Notes under the pieces: generated by a model
The model's input: only the letters and a program-made list of their open reading frames with translations
The model's database searches: none
What the model was told of the DNA's origin: nothing
Position numbers and translations under genes: made by a program
Part shown: piece by piece, positions 1 through 6,323 of the stretch
How positions within the stretch are numbered: the first letter of the stretch is position 1
Layout: every line of letters starts with the position of its first letter
Assembly: GCA_045590935.1 (NCBI GenBank)
Contig: JAZNSA010000135.1
Coordinates: 1-12,615 of the forward strand
Direction of reading: 5' to 3'
DNA: 12,615 nucleotides
Source: CAKSHP01 sp045590935
GTDB taxonomy: Bacteria; Bacillota; Clostridia; UBA1381; UMGS1253

Positions 1-3
1 AAT

Positions 4-15
4 CGGACTTTTTTT
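4..15 (+). terminator. possible 3' end of a truncated attenuator upstream of xpt
   Basis: The window opens with CGGAC followed directly by seven T residues, which is how the right arm and U-tract of an intrinsic terminator look. The left arm would lie outside the window. Xpt genes of Bacillota are often preceded by a guanine riboswitch that ends in such a terminator, so this may be the tail of one. The aptamer itself is not visible, so this is inference. Confidence 0.3.
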
Positions 16-36
16 GCAAAATTTATTTTAATACTA

Positions 37-64
37 TTGCTTTTTTTCTTTTTTATGTTAAAAT
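37..64 (+). promoter_or_regulatory. candidate promoter for xpt
   Basis: TTGCTT at 37-42 and TAAAAT at 59-64 are 16 bases apart, and TG at 56-57 makes an extended -10. The -35 matches the sigma-A consensus at only three of six positions. The DNA here is very AT-rich, so a chance match is quite possible. Confidence 0.25.
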
Positions 65-105
65 GTATTATAAGATTTATTTTTTTATGGGGGGACTTAG
101 TAATT

Positions 106-681
106 ATGCAACTTTTAGAAGAAATGATTTCAAAGAACGGAAAAATTATTGGCGATGATATTGTTAAGGTTGATATGTTTTTAAATCATCAGGTTGATAT
201 GAATTTGATGAGCGAAATGGGCAAGGAATTCAAACGTCTCTTTTCGCACAAAAAAATAACAAAGGTTTTAACTTTAGAGGTTTCGGGAATTGCAATTGCC
301 GCTATGACGGCTCTTCACCTTGGCGTACCAATGGTGTTTGCAAAAAAAACTGCCTCAAGAAATTCCTCTGACGATATTTACGAAAGCGAAGTTTATTCGT
401 TTACTAAAAATCAAACATATACGATTCGTGTTTCAAAAGAATACTTATCCAAAGACGACAGCATTTTAATCATAGACGATTTTTTAGCCAACGGAAAAGC
501 TATGCTTGGCTTAATTGATTTGGTAACCCAAGCAGGTGCAAGCGTTGTCGGCGCAGGAATTGCAATTGAAAAAAGCTTCCAAAAGGGTAGCAATATGCTT
601 CGTGAAAAAGGCTTTGAAATTCATTCCCTCGCTATAATAGATTCAATTGCCGACGGAAAAATAACATTCGGTCGTGAATAA
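106..681 (+). CDS. xpt: xanthine phosphoribosyltransferase
   Basis: This cytoplasmic purine salvage enzyme joins xanthine to PRPP to give XMP. The 191-residue protein has the family length (about 190) and resembles Bacillus subtilis Xpt throughout, for example VDMFLNHQVD near residue 22. The type I phosphoribosyltransferase PRPP loop is LIIDDFLANGKA at residues 121-132. I start at the ATG at 106 because a G-rich Shine-Dalgarno (GGGGGGA, 89-95) precedes it; the in-frame TTG at 37 would add 23 residues of hydrophobic sequence not seen in the family. The pseudouridine synthase gene follows after 18 bases, so the two are probably cotranscribed. A guanine riboswitch upstream is likely but cut off by the window edge. 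Confidence 0.93.
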   Translation: MQLLEEMISKNGKIIGDDIVKVDMFLNHQVDMNLMSEMGKEFKRLFSHKKITKVLTLEVSGIAIAAMTALHLGVPMVFAKKTASRNSSDDIYESEVYSFTKNQTYTIRVSKEYLSKDDSILIIDDFLANGKAMLGLIDLVTQAGASVVGAGIAIEKSFQKGSNMLREKGFEIHSLAIIDSIADGKITFGRE

Positions 682-699
682 TTTGAAAGGATTTTTGCT

Positions 700-1668
700 T
701 TGAAAGAAATAATAATCGGAAAAAACGATAGCGGACAAAGGCTAGATAAATTTATGACAAAGCGATTTTCTTCTATGCCGCAAAGTCTTCTATATAAATA
801 TATAAGAAAAAAGTGTATAAGAGTAAACGAGAAGCACGAAAAAGAAAGCTTTAAGCTTTCTGAGGGCGATGTTTTAAAGCTCTATATAAACGACGAATTT
901 TTTGATTCACCTCCCGCAGATGAAGCATTTATGCACGTTCATTCAAATATTGACATTATCTATGAGGACGAAAATATTCTTCTTGTAAATAAGCCTGTCG
1001 GAATGGTTGTACACGACGACGAAACTAAAACCTGCGATACTCTTATTGCCCATATTCAAAGCTATTTATATAAAAAAGGTGAGTATAATCCCGAAGATGA
1101 GCAAACCTTTGCTCCCGCTCTTGCAAACAGAATAGACAGAAACACACAAGGGATTGTTATTGCTGCCAAAACCGCCGAGGCGCTTAGGGTTTTAAATGAA
1201 AAAATAAAATCCCGTGAAATAGACAAAAGCTATATCTGCCTTGCTTTTGGTAAATTTGAAAAAAAGTACGATATGCTTTTTGACTATCTTGTAAAAAACG
1301 AAAAAACAAAAACCGTCAAAGTATTAAAAGCTCCAACACGAACTTCTAAAACAATCAAAACTGAGTATAGGGTCTTAAGCTACAAAGATGGTATAAGCCT
1401 CGTTGAAGTAAATCTTTTAACAGGCAGAACGCACCAAATTCGTGCACATCTCGCATCAATAGGACATCCTCTCGTTGGCGACGGTAAATACGGAACAAAC
1501 AAGGAAAACAAAAAAGCAAAGCGACTATATCAGGCGCTCTGCTCATACAAATTAACCTTTAGCTTCAAAGAAGATGCAGGAATTTTAAATTATCTGAACG
1601 GAAAAACATTTTCAGTAAAGGATATTGATTTCGTTTCCGAATTTGGATTTAGTCTTGATAAGATTTGA
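700..1668 (+). CDS. RluA-family pseudouridine synthase
   Basis: This enzyme isomerises uridine to pseudouridine in RNA, probably in 23S rRNA. The 322-residue protein has an N-terminal S4 RNA-binding domain (about residues 12-70, RLDKFMTKRF to GDVLKLYI) and then the RluA catalytic domain. The catalytic aspartate is D146 in NRIDRNTQG, where the family pattern is RLDxxTSG. The later conserved block GRTHQIRAH is at 242-250, followed by HPLVGDGKYG. The start is TTG at 700, nine bases after a GAAAGG Shine-Dalgarno. It is the second gene of the xpt unit and ends just before a terminator. The exact target uridine cannot be read from the sequence; RluC- and RluD-like subtypes are both possible. Confidence 0.92.
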   Translation: MKEIIIGKNDSGQRLDKFMTKRFSSMPQSLLYKYIRKKCIRVNEKHEKESFKLSEGDVLKLYINDEFFDSPPADEAFMHVHSNIDIIYEDENILLVNKPVGMVVHDDETKTCDTLIAHIQSYLYKKGEYNPEDEQTFAPALANRIDRNTQGIVIAAKTAEALRVLNEKIKSREIDKSYICLAFGKFEKKYDMLFDYLVKNEKTKTVKVLKAPTRTSKTIKTEYRVLSYKDGISLVEVNLLTGRTHQIRAHLASIGHPLVGDGKYGTNKENKKAKRLYQALCSYKLTFSFKEDAGILNYLNGKTFSVKDIDFVSEFGFSLDKI

Positions 1669-1675
1669 TTTTTTT

Positions 1676-1711
1676 GCGAGTTGGCAGCCTTTGCCACCTC
1701 GCTTTTATTTT
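1676..1711 (+). terminator. intrinsic terminator of the xpt-pseudouridine synthase unit
   Basis: GCGAGTTGGCA (1676-1686) pairs with TGCCACCTCGC (1692-1702) over 11 positions with one mismatch, around a five-base loop. TTTTATTTT follows. It begins seven bases after the stop codon. On the opposite strand the hairpin is followed by A residues, so it works clearly in one direction only. Confidence 0.85.
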
Positions 1712-1732
1712 GAATACAACAAGTTTTAAGGG

Positions 1733-2257
1733 TTATTGGGTCGAATTCTTATTGTTCTTAAACCTTTTTATAATAAAATACAAGAAAATAACAATCGCAA
1801 GAACAACAAGTGTTAAAACAAGCATATTTGAAATTGAGCTTACAGGATTGCTTGTATTTTTGTCGCTATCTATTATAGCATCATTATCCTCTTCAAAACT
1901 CGGCTCATAAACAATAATAGTATCACCAATTTTTTTATTTTCCCCAATTTTATTAAAAGCTATAACTACATCTATTCCATCAATTAATTTTGCAACGCTT
2001 TCTTCATTTATGTTGCCAGAGTTTAGCCTTAAAATAATTTTTTCACAGCCCGCTTCCCTCGCTTTTAAAACGCTTTCCTCAAGCTCTACAAGCATATCAC
2101 TTTCGCTCATATTGTCGTTTTTTTCATTTTCGGAAATATCAATAGTCGCAATCCCATTTTTCGCATCTATAAAACTTTTAATATTAAAATTCTGCGCATA
2201 GCAAACAGTTATTACAAAAAGAAACAAAGAAATTACAAAAATAATTTTTTTAATCAT
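1733..2257 (-). CDS. uncharacterised secreted protein with C-terminal membrane anchor
   Basis: I do not recognise a family. The 174-residue protein starts with a signal peptide: two lysines, a hydrophobic stretch (about residues 5-18), and a likely cleavage after CYA at residue 21. A soluble part of about 120 residues follows, rich in Glu, Asp, Asn and Ile. A hydrophobic segment near residues 145-163 precedes the basic tail KRFKNNKN, which suggests an extracytoplasmic domain anchored at its C-terminus. The Cys near the signal peptide is not in a convincing lipobox. Two adjacent ATG codons (2258-2260 and 2255-2257) follow a GGAGGAGG site; I chose the second for its six-base spacing. It overlaps the end of the DUF6062 gene by eight bases, so translation is probably coupled. 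No clear terminator of its own was seen. Confidence 0.75.
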   Translation of the reverse strand: MIKKIIFVISLFLFVITVCYAQNFNIKSFIDAKNGIATIDISENEKNDNMSESDMLVELEESVLKAREAGCEKIILRLNSGNINEESVAKLIDGIDVVIAFNKIGENKKIGDTIIVYEPSFEEDNDAIIDSDKNTSNPVSSISNMLVLTLVVLAIVIFLYFIIKRFKNNKNSTQ

Positions 2258-2996
2258 CATTTTCCTCCTCCGCATACATCTGCCCGCTCAATGCATAAAC
2301 GCTTCTCTTTGGCGCAGTTTTAGAATTCCCCCACGGCATATCCTTATTTCTATAATCAAATTTCAATGTAAATGTATGAACATCCTCATTAAGCGCTTCA
2401 AACGCCGCCTTTTGCTTTTCAAAAATCACCCTATAGAATTCTTCACATTTTTTACTGCTAAGATATTTTTCCGCCTTAAGTGCAATATCTTTATAATGCG
2501 ATATGCAAAAATACTCACACTCTTTAATTTTATTTTCAAATTTTTTATCATTTTCATACATATAGAAAAAAACCTCAAAATATCTCTCCATCGTATCATT
2601 AATCTGCGAGCATATAACACAAGACTTTTCAATCGACTTAAGATTTGCCGCAATTTTTTCTCCTGTTGATGCCTTGTTTTTAGAAAAAGCGCCTTTCTTT
2701 TTAAAATTCTCAATGGCTGTCCTATCCAAATCAAGCTTCCTTCTTACTTCGGCTAAATGAGTATCTAAAATCAGTGCAAGGCTAAGCTTGTTTGGCACCT
2801 TCAAAAGCATATCAAAATGCTTTTGACAAAAGCCAAGTGAATTAGAAAGTGTTCTTGCATCAGGCTCCATCATCGACGGACCAACCGTATAATCTATCCT
2901 GCTTTGCTCAAGCTTCAAATAAAGCCTGCAAAACGGACAGCCACACTTTTCGTCAAACGCCTCATTTACTGGTATTGTATATATAGTTTCTTTCAA
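2250..2996 (-). CDS. DUF6062 family protein, probable zinc-binding
   Basis: The 248-residue protein matches my memory of the DUF6062 family of Clostridia: an opening like MKETIYTIPVNEAF, then GPSMMEPDAR near residue 39 and LALILDTHL near 73. Its function is unknown to me. Two similar metal-ligand sets are visible: C20-x2-C23 with C57-x2-H60, and C126-x2-C129 with C164-x2-H167. The gaps between halves are nearly equal (34 and 35 residues), so two zinc sites arising by internal duplication are likely. There is no signal peptide or membrane segment, so it is probably cytoplasmic. The start is TTG at 2996, ten bases after a GGAG. It has a consensus promoter of its own and overlaps the next gene by eight bases. 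Homologues are sometimes labelled as ABC transporter proteins, which nothing here supports. Confidence 0.8.
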   Translation of the reverse strand: MKETIYTIPVNEAFDEKCGCPFCRLYLKLEQSRIDYTVGPSMMEPDARTLSNSLGFCQKHFDMLLKVPNKLSLALILDTHLAEVRRKLDLDRTAIENFKKKGAFSKNKASTGEKIAANLKSIEKSCVICSQINDTMERYFEVFFYMYENDKKFENKIKECEYFCISHYKDIALKAEKYLSSKKCEEFYRVIFEKQKAAFEALNEDVHTFTLKFDYRNKDMPWGNSKTAPKRSVYALSGQMYAEEENDD

Positions 2997-3024
2997 TATA
3001 ATTCAACTCCAATCTATACATACT

Positions 3025-3053
3025 ATTATAAAGAAGTAACAAGCCTATGTCAA
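3025..3053 (-). promoter_or_regulatory. sigma-A promoter of the DUF6062 unit
   Basis: On the minus strand TTGACA (3048-3053) and TATAAT (3025-3030) are perfect consensus hexamers with a 17-base spacer. Transcription would start near 3018, giving a leader of about 20 bases. It lies just beyond the rplL terminator, so this is an independent unit. Confidence 0.88.
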
Positions 3054-3070
3054 TACAATTTTAACTCTAA

Positions 3071-3110
3071 AAACTAAAAAACAGATTGGGCACAAAAGTC
3101 CAATCTGTTT
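3071..3110 (-). terminator. intrinsic terminator after rplL
   Basis: Read on the minus strand, AAACAGATTGG pairs with CCAATCTGTTT (3100-3110 with 3079-3089), a perfect 11-base stem around a ten-base loop. TTTTTAGTTT follows. It starts about 20 bases after the rplL stop and closes the ribosomal protein cluster. Confidence 0.9.
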
Positions 3111-3131
3111 CTTATTTTTAATTGACTTAAA

Positions 3132-3500
3132 TTACTTAAGCTCAATCTTAGCGCCTGCTTCTTCAAGCTTAGCTTTGATAGCTTCAGCATCTTCCTTAGC
3201 AGCAGCCTCTTTAACAGGCTTTGGAGCGCCATCAACAAGCTCTTTAGCCTCTTTAAGACCAAGGCCTGTGATTTCACGAACAACCTTGATAACAGAAATC
3301 TTGTTTGCACCTGCATCAGCAAGGATAACATCAAACTCAGATTTCTCTTCAGCTGCAGCAGCAGCACCGCCAGCAGCAGCAACCATTACAGGAGCAGCAG
3401 CAGATACACCAAACTCCTCTTCCAAAGCCTTTACTAAATCGTTTACTTCTAATAAAGTAAGTGTTTTAATTTCTTCAACTAATTTCATTACATCAGCCAT
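3132..3500 (-). CDS. rplL: 50S ribosomal protein L7/L12
   Basis: L7/L12 forms the flexible dimers of the ribosomal stalk that recruit translation GTPases. The 122-residue protein has the family length. Its N-terminal dimerisation and L10-binding helices span residues 1-30, an Ala-rich hinge covers about 34-50, and the C-terminal factor-binding domain carries KISVIKVVREITGLGLKEAK at 67-86. I start at ATG 3500, eight bases after GGAGG (3509-3513); a longer frame would begin at an ATG that overlaps that site. It follows rplJ after 127 bases and is the last gene of the cluster: a terminator comes next where rpoB would be expected. Confidence 0.97.
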   Translation of the reverse strand: MADVMKLVEEIKTLTLLEVNDLVKALEEEFGVSAAAPVMVAAAGGAAAAAEEKSEFDVILADAGANKISVIKVVREITGLGLKEAKELVDGAPKPVKEAAAKEDAEAIKAKLEEAGAKIELK

Positions 3501-3627
3501 TTTAATTTCCTCCATATTTTTACATAAATTTTTTCGGTTAAACCGATTTTTCTTTTTAGATTTTTGTTTTTACGCTCTACATTCTCTAATGAAAAACGCA
3601 ATAATTTTCTACTGCACTAAATTTAAA

Positions 3628-4137
3628 TTATTCAGCAGCCTCGCCATCCTTGTTTGCGATAGCATCCAAAGTTCTTGTCAATTTGCTGATAGGAGCCTGT
3701 AAGCTTCCAAGCATTTTCGAGATAAGAACTTCTTTTGATGGAATTTCAGCATAAACATTAACCTCGTCTGCGCTGATAACCTTTCCATCCATAAAACCTG
3801 ATTTAATGCTTACAATGTCAGCATTTGCTTTAGCGAACTTAGCCAAAACTCTAGCAGGAGCAAGAGCATCCTCTGAAGATATAGCCAAAGCTGTAGGACC
3901 ATGCAAAACTTCATCAAGTTCATTCAAACCAACTTCGTTTGCTGCAAATCTTGTTAAAGTATTCTTAACAACATGATAATCAACACCAGCCGCACGAAGC
4001 TCGTTTCTCAAAGCAGTATCCTGCTCAACAGTCAAGCCTCTGTAGTCAAACAAAACTCCGGCTTGAGCATTTTTCAATCTTTCAACCAAATCAGCAACAG
4101 CCTGCTTCTTTTGATTTAAAATCTTTTCACTTGCCAT
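3628..4137 (-). CDS. rplJ: 50S ribosomal protein L10
   Basis: L10 anchors the L7/L12 dimers to 23S rRNA at the stalk base, next to L11. The 169-residue protein has the usual length and family blocks: FDYRGLTVEQ near residue 30, VVKNTLTRFA near 56 and HGPTALAIS near 79. The C-terminal helix that binds L7/L12 is present. The ATG at 4137 follows AGGAGGTG (4146-4153) by eight bases. The gene has its own consensus promoter and a 170-base leader with an L10-type RNA element and an attenuator hairpin, so autogenous control by L10 (with L7/L12) is likely. Confidence 0.97.
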   Translation of the reverse strand: MASEKILNQKKQAVADLVERLKNAQAGVLFDYRGLTVEQDTALRNELRAAGVDYHVVKNTLTRFAANEVGLNELDEVLHGPTALAISSEDALAPARVLAKFAKANADIVSIKSGFMDGKVISADEVNVYAEIPSKEVLISKMLGSLQAPISKLTRTLDAIANKDGEAAE

Positions 4138-4163
4138 TTTGTTTTCACCTCCTGTGATATTCC

Positions 4164-4199
4164 AATATAAAAGCTCTCTTGCACAGAACGCAAGAGAGC
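4164..4199 (-). terminator. attenuator hairpin in the rplJ leader
   Basis: On the minus strand GCTCTCTTGC pairs perfectly with GCAAGAGAGC (4190-4199 with 4173-4182) around a seven-base loop. TTTTATATT follows. It lies between the L10-binding element and the rplJ Shine-Dalgarno, where Bacillota rplJ leaders carry a regulatory terminator. Confidence 0.8.
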
Positions 4200-4235
4200 C
4201 TAATGTTTACATTAATATATAATAAACAATTAAAA

Positions 4236-4280
4236 CCTCATCTCGGTAGGATTTACCAAAAAGAACCTACTGTCTGCGAC
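4236..4280 (-). promoter_or_regulatory. L10 leader: ribosomal protein-binding mRNA element
   Basis: The minus-strand RNA contains GCAGACAGTAGG, a short connecting stretch, then CCTACCGAGATGAGG. GTAGG (4266-4270) pairs with CCTAC (4246-4250). The flanking AGACA and CCGAG bases fit the conserved L10 leader, which mimics the L10 site on 23S rRNA. Excess L10-L12 complex binding here is expected to reduce rplJ-rplL expression, probably through the attenuator at 4164-4199. Identification is from the recalled motif, not a covariance search. Confidence 0.82.
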
Positions 4281-4314
4281 AAGAATATTTATATTTAAAA
4301 ATTACTACTGACAT

Positions 4315-4343
4315 ATTATATCACAATTTTTGTGTTATGTCAA
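4315..4343 (-). promoter_or_regulatory. sigma-A promoter of rplJ-rplL
   Basis: TTGACA (4338-4343) and TATAAT (4315-4320) are both perfect on the minus strand with a 17-base spacer. The start point would be near 4308. The -35 box lies only 12 bases after the rplA stop codon and no terminator separates the genes, so rplJ-rplL can also be reached by read-through. The spacer contains a small inverted repeat, CACAA-AAA-TTGTG. Confidence 0.88.
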
Positions 4344-4355
4344 TAACTTTTTTTA

Positions 4356-5051
4356 TTAACCCTCAGCCTTAGCAGGATTAATCTTAATTCCAGGTCCCAT
4401 TGTTGAAGCAACAGCAATGCTCTTTAGGTACTGACCCTTAGCAGCAGATGGCTTTGCTTTAATAACAGCACTTATTAATGTATTGTAGTTTTCCTTAAGC
4501 TTATCTGTGCCAAAAGAAACCTTACCGATAGGACAGTGAATAATGTTTGTCTTATGAAGTCTGTACGCGATTTTACCTGACTTAATTTCGCTAACAGCTT
4601 TTGTTACATCAGGTGTAACAGTTCCTGCCTTTGGAGATGGCATTAAGCCCTTAGGTCCTAAAACTTTACCCAAACGTCCAACAACACCCATCATATCAGG
4701 TGTAGCAACAACAACGTCATATTCAAACCAGTTGTCGTTTTGAATTTTTGGAATTAACTCCTCGCCGCCTACAAAATCAGCACCTGCAGCCTCTGCCTCA
4801 GCAACCTTGTCGCCCTTAGCAAAAACCAAAACTCTTGCTACTTTACCAGTACCATGAGGAAGCACAACTGCGCCTCTAACCTGCTGGTCTGCGTGTCTGG
4901 AGTCAACGCCCAATTTAATATGAAGCTCTACAGTTTCGTCGAACTTAGCCTTTGAAGTTTTAACTGCAAGGTCAAGCGCGTCTGCAGGCTCATACAATTT
5001 AGATTTATCCACAAGCTTTGCGCTATCTGAATACTTTTTACCTCTAAACAT
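4356..5051 (-). CDS. rplA: 50S ribosomal protein L1
   Basis: L1 forms the mobile stalk at the E site and also represses its own operon by binding mRNA. The 231-residue protein has the standard length. Its signature loop LGPKGLMPSPKAGTVTPDV lies at residues 131-149, and FDETVELHIKLGVD at 37-50 is typical of domain I. The ATG at 5051 follows AGGAAAGG by five bases. It lies 82 bases after rplK. A candidate L1-binding site before rplK (5613-5642) suggests the usual autogenous control of rplK-rplA. Confidence 0.97.
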   Translation of the reverse strand: MFRGKKYSDSAKLVDKSKLYEPADALDLAVKTSKAKFDETVELHIKLGVDSRHADQQVRGAVVLPHGTGKVARVLVFAKGDKVAEAEAAGADFVGGEELIPKIQNDNWFEYDVVVATPDMMGVVGRLGKVLGPKGLMPSPKAGTVTPDVTKAVSEIKSGKIAYRLHKTNIIHCPIGKVSFGTDKLKENYNTLISAVIKAKPSAAKGQYLKSIAVASTMGPGIKINPAKAEG

Positions 5052-5082
5052 ACTTACCTTTCCTCTCTTTTGTGGTCAAACA

Positions 5083-5101
5083 AAACTGAATCTTTCAGCT
5101 T
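5083..5101 (-). other. weak hairpin between rplK and rplA
   Basis: On the minus strand AAGCTGAA pairs with TTCAGTTT over eight positions (one G-U) around a three-base loop, followed by TGTTTG. It has little GC, so it may be a partial terminator, an mRNA processing site or chance. Confidence 0.3.
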
Positions 5102-5133
5102 CTCCCACGTAATAAACAATCCGAATTAACAGA

Positions 5134-5559
5134 TTAGTCTTCAACAACAATACCCATACTTCTTGCAGTACCTGCAATCATACTCATTGCTGCTTCAACA
5201 GTTGCCGCGTTCAAATCAGGCATTTTCTGCTCTGCGATTTGCTTAACAGCATCCTTAGAAATTGTTGCAACCTTTGTCTTGTTAGGCGCACCTGAACCGC
5301 TTTCGATTTTACAAGCCTTCTTTAGAAGAACAGCGGCAGGCGGAGTCTTTGTAATAAAACTGAAAGAACGGTCTGCATAAACAGTTATAACAACTGGAAT
5401 AACCAAACCTGCATCCTTTGCTGTTTTTTCATTAAACTCCTTACAGAATTGCATAATATTTACGCCATGCTGACCTAGAGCAGGACCAACCGGTGGTGCC
5501 GGTGTTGCTTTTCCGGCTGCAATCTGCAACTTAATAAAACCTATTACTTTCTGAGCCAT
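5134..5559 (-). CDS. rplK: 50S ribosomal protein L11
   Basis: L11 binds the GTPase-associated centre of 23S rRNA and is the site of action of thiostrepton-type antibiotics. The protein is exactly the usual 141 residues when started at ATG 5559. The N-terminal domain has the proline-rich linker TPAPPVGPALGQHGVNIM (about residues 19-36), and the C-terminal RNA-binding domain has KTPPAAVLLKKA. A longer frame would start at a GTG inside the Shine-Dalgarno AAGGAGGTG (5569-5577), so the inner ATG, nine bases downstream, is preferred. A 201-base leader with several hairpins separates it from nusG. Confidence 0.97.
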   Translation of the reverse strand: MAQKVIGFIKLQIAAGKATPAPPVGPALGQHGVNIMQFCKEFNEKTAKDAGLVIPVVITVYADRSFSFITKTPPAAVLLKKACKIESGSGAPNKTKVATISKDAVKQIAEQKMPDLNAATVEAAMSMIAGTARSMGIVVED

Positions 5560-5612
5560 GTGACTGAGCACCTCCTTCTTAACTTTGCCTTAACAAAAAT
5601 TAAAGCAATAAT

Positions 5613-5642
5613 GTGGTAATGGCGGACCATCGTCCTCCCACG
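5613..5642 (-). promoter_or_regulatory. probable L1-binding site in the rplK leader
   Basis: The minus-strand RNA reads CGTGGGAGGAC, then GATGGTCCGCC, then ATTACCAC. GTGG at the start pairs with CCAC at the end, GGAC pairs with GTCC inside, and the GGGAG and TTACCAC segments form an asymmetric internal loop. This is the pattern I know from L1 operator sites before rplK, which copy the L1 site on 23S rRNA. It lies 37 bases before the Shine-Dalgarno, so bound L1 could lower rplK-rplA translation. Confidence 0.72.
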
Positions 5643-5668
5643 CAAGATGCACACTGCACCTTGGAGGA

Positions 5669-5714
5669 TGCGAAAAATTCGCAATTTTATATTGGCAACG
5701 CTTGCCAAGCAAGC
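5669..5714 (-). other. overlapping hairpins in the nusG-rplK leader
   Basis: Three perfect short hairpins follow each other in minus-strand RNA: GCTTGC-TTG-GCAAGC (5700-5714), TTGGCAA-GCG-TTGCCAA (5692-5708) and TGCGAA-TTT-TTCGCA (5669-5683). The first two share nine bases and cannot form together. A further small one, CACAC-TTTT-GTGTG, lies at 5723-5736. None except perhaps the second is followed by a T-rich stretch. With the L1 site, they fill most of the 201 bases between nusG and rplK. Confidence 0.5.
5684..5712 (-). promoter_or_regulatory. weak candidate promoter for rplK-rplA
   Basis: TTGCTT (5707-5712) and TAAAAT (5684-5689) on the minus strand are 17 bases apart. The -35 matches at three of six positions only. 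It overlaps the hairpins described at 5692-5714, so promoter and RNA structure are competing explanations. Confidence 0.22.
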
Positions 5715-5760
5715 CTCACCTACACACAAAAGTGTGCTATAACAAACGCTGCTGCGTCTA

Positions 5761-6297
5761 TTAATCTAAAGCCTGTACCTGATAAAAATCAAGTTCTGCC
5801 GGAGTGTCGTGTCCAAACATAGATACGCGTACCCGAACCTTTTGCTTCTCCGGATTAATTTCCTCGACAACACCAATAAAGTCTTCCAAAACGCCGGAGC
5901 AAATTCTGATGCTGTCGCCAACCGCAAAGTCAATGTCAAACGACGGTTTCTCAATTCCAAGCTCAATAACCTCTTCATCCTTTAAAGCAACAGGCTTTGA
6001 ACCGGGACCAACAAAACTCGTTACACCCCTTGTATTTCTGACAACATACCAGCTTGAGTCAGTCATAACCATTTTAATTATAACATAACCCGGAAGTACC
6101 TTTCTCAAAACAGTCTTCTTTTCCTGAACACCCTCGTCTGTCTCCTTAATTTCAACAGACTCCTCCATAGGAATTCTAATATCAAGAATTAAATCCTGCA
6201 TTCCTCTGTTCTCAACTGTTTTTTCAATATTAGTCTTGACTTTGTTCTCATAACCGGAATAGGTATGGACTACATACCATTTTGCTTCTTCTGCCAT
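5761..6297 (-). CDS. nusG: transcription termination/antitermination factor NusG
   Basis: NusG binds RNA polymerase during elongation and affects pausing, Rho termination and coupling to the ribosome. The 178-residue protein has the NGN domain (about residues 5-112, with KWYVVHTYSGYENKV at 6-20 and LPGYVIIKM at 68-76) and a C-terminal KOW domain (about 125-176, ending in SMFGHDTPAELDF). The KOW loop reads SGVLEDFIG where GPFKGFEG is usual, but the fold residues remain. The ATG at 6297 follows AAAGGAG by ten bases. It lies 26 bases after secE, in the conserved secE-nusG pair. Confidence 0.97.
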   Translation of the reverse strand: MAEEAKWYVVHTYSGYENKVKTNIEKTVENRGMQDLILDIRIPMEESVEIKETDEGVQEKKTVLRKVLPGYVIIKMVMTDSSWYVVRNTRGVTSFVGPGSKPVALKDEEVIELGIEKPSFDIDFAVGDSIRICSGVLEDFIGVVEEINPEKQKVRVRVSMFGHDTPAELDFYQVQALD

Positions 6298-6323
6298 ACT
6301 GTATTAACTCCTTTACAGTTAAA

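Noticed and set aside
37..105. N-terminal extension of xpt from a TTG at 37
   Set aside because: The added residues are low-complexity and hydrophobic, have no ribosome binding site, and are not found in Xpt proteins; ATG 106 has a G-rich site.
3534..3546. TCGGTTAAACCGA followed by T-rich DNA on the plus strand, in the rplJ-rplL gap
   Set aside because: It looks like a plus-strand terminator, but no plus-strand gene lies upstream. On the minus strand it is followed by A residues.
5574..5822. Open frames on both strands over the nusG-rplK gap (5544-5729 minus, 5613-5822 plus)
   Set aside because: They cover the structured rplK leader and the antisense of nusG. No family likeness or ribosome binding site was seen.
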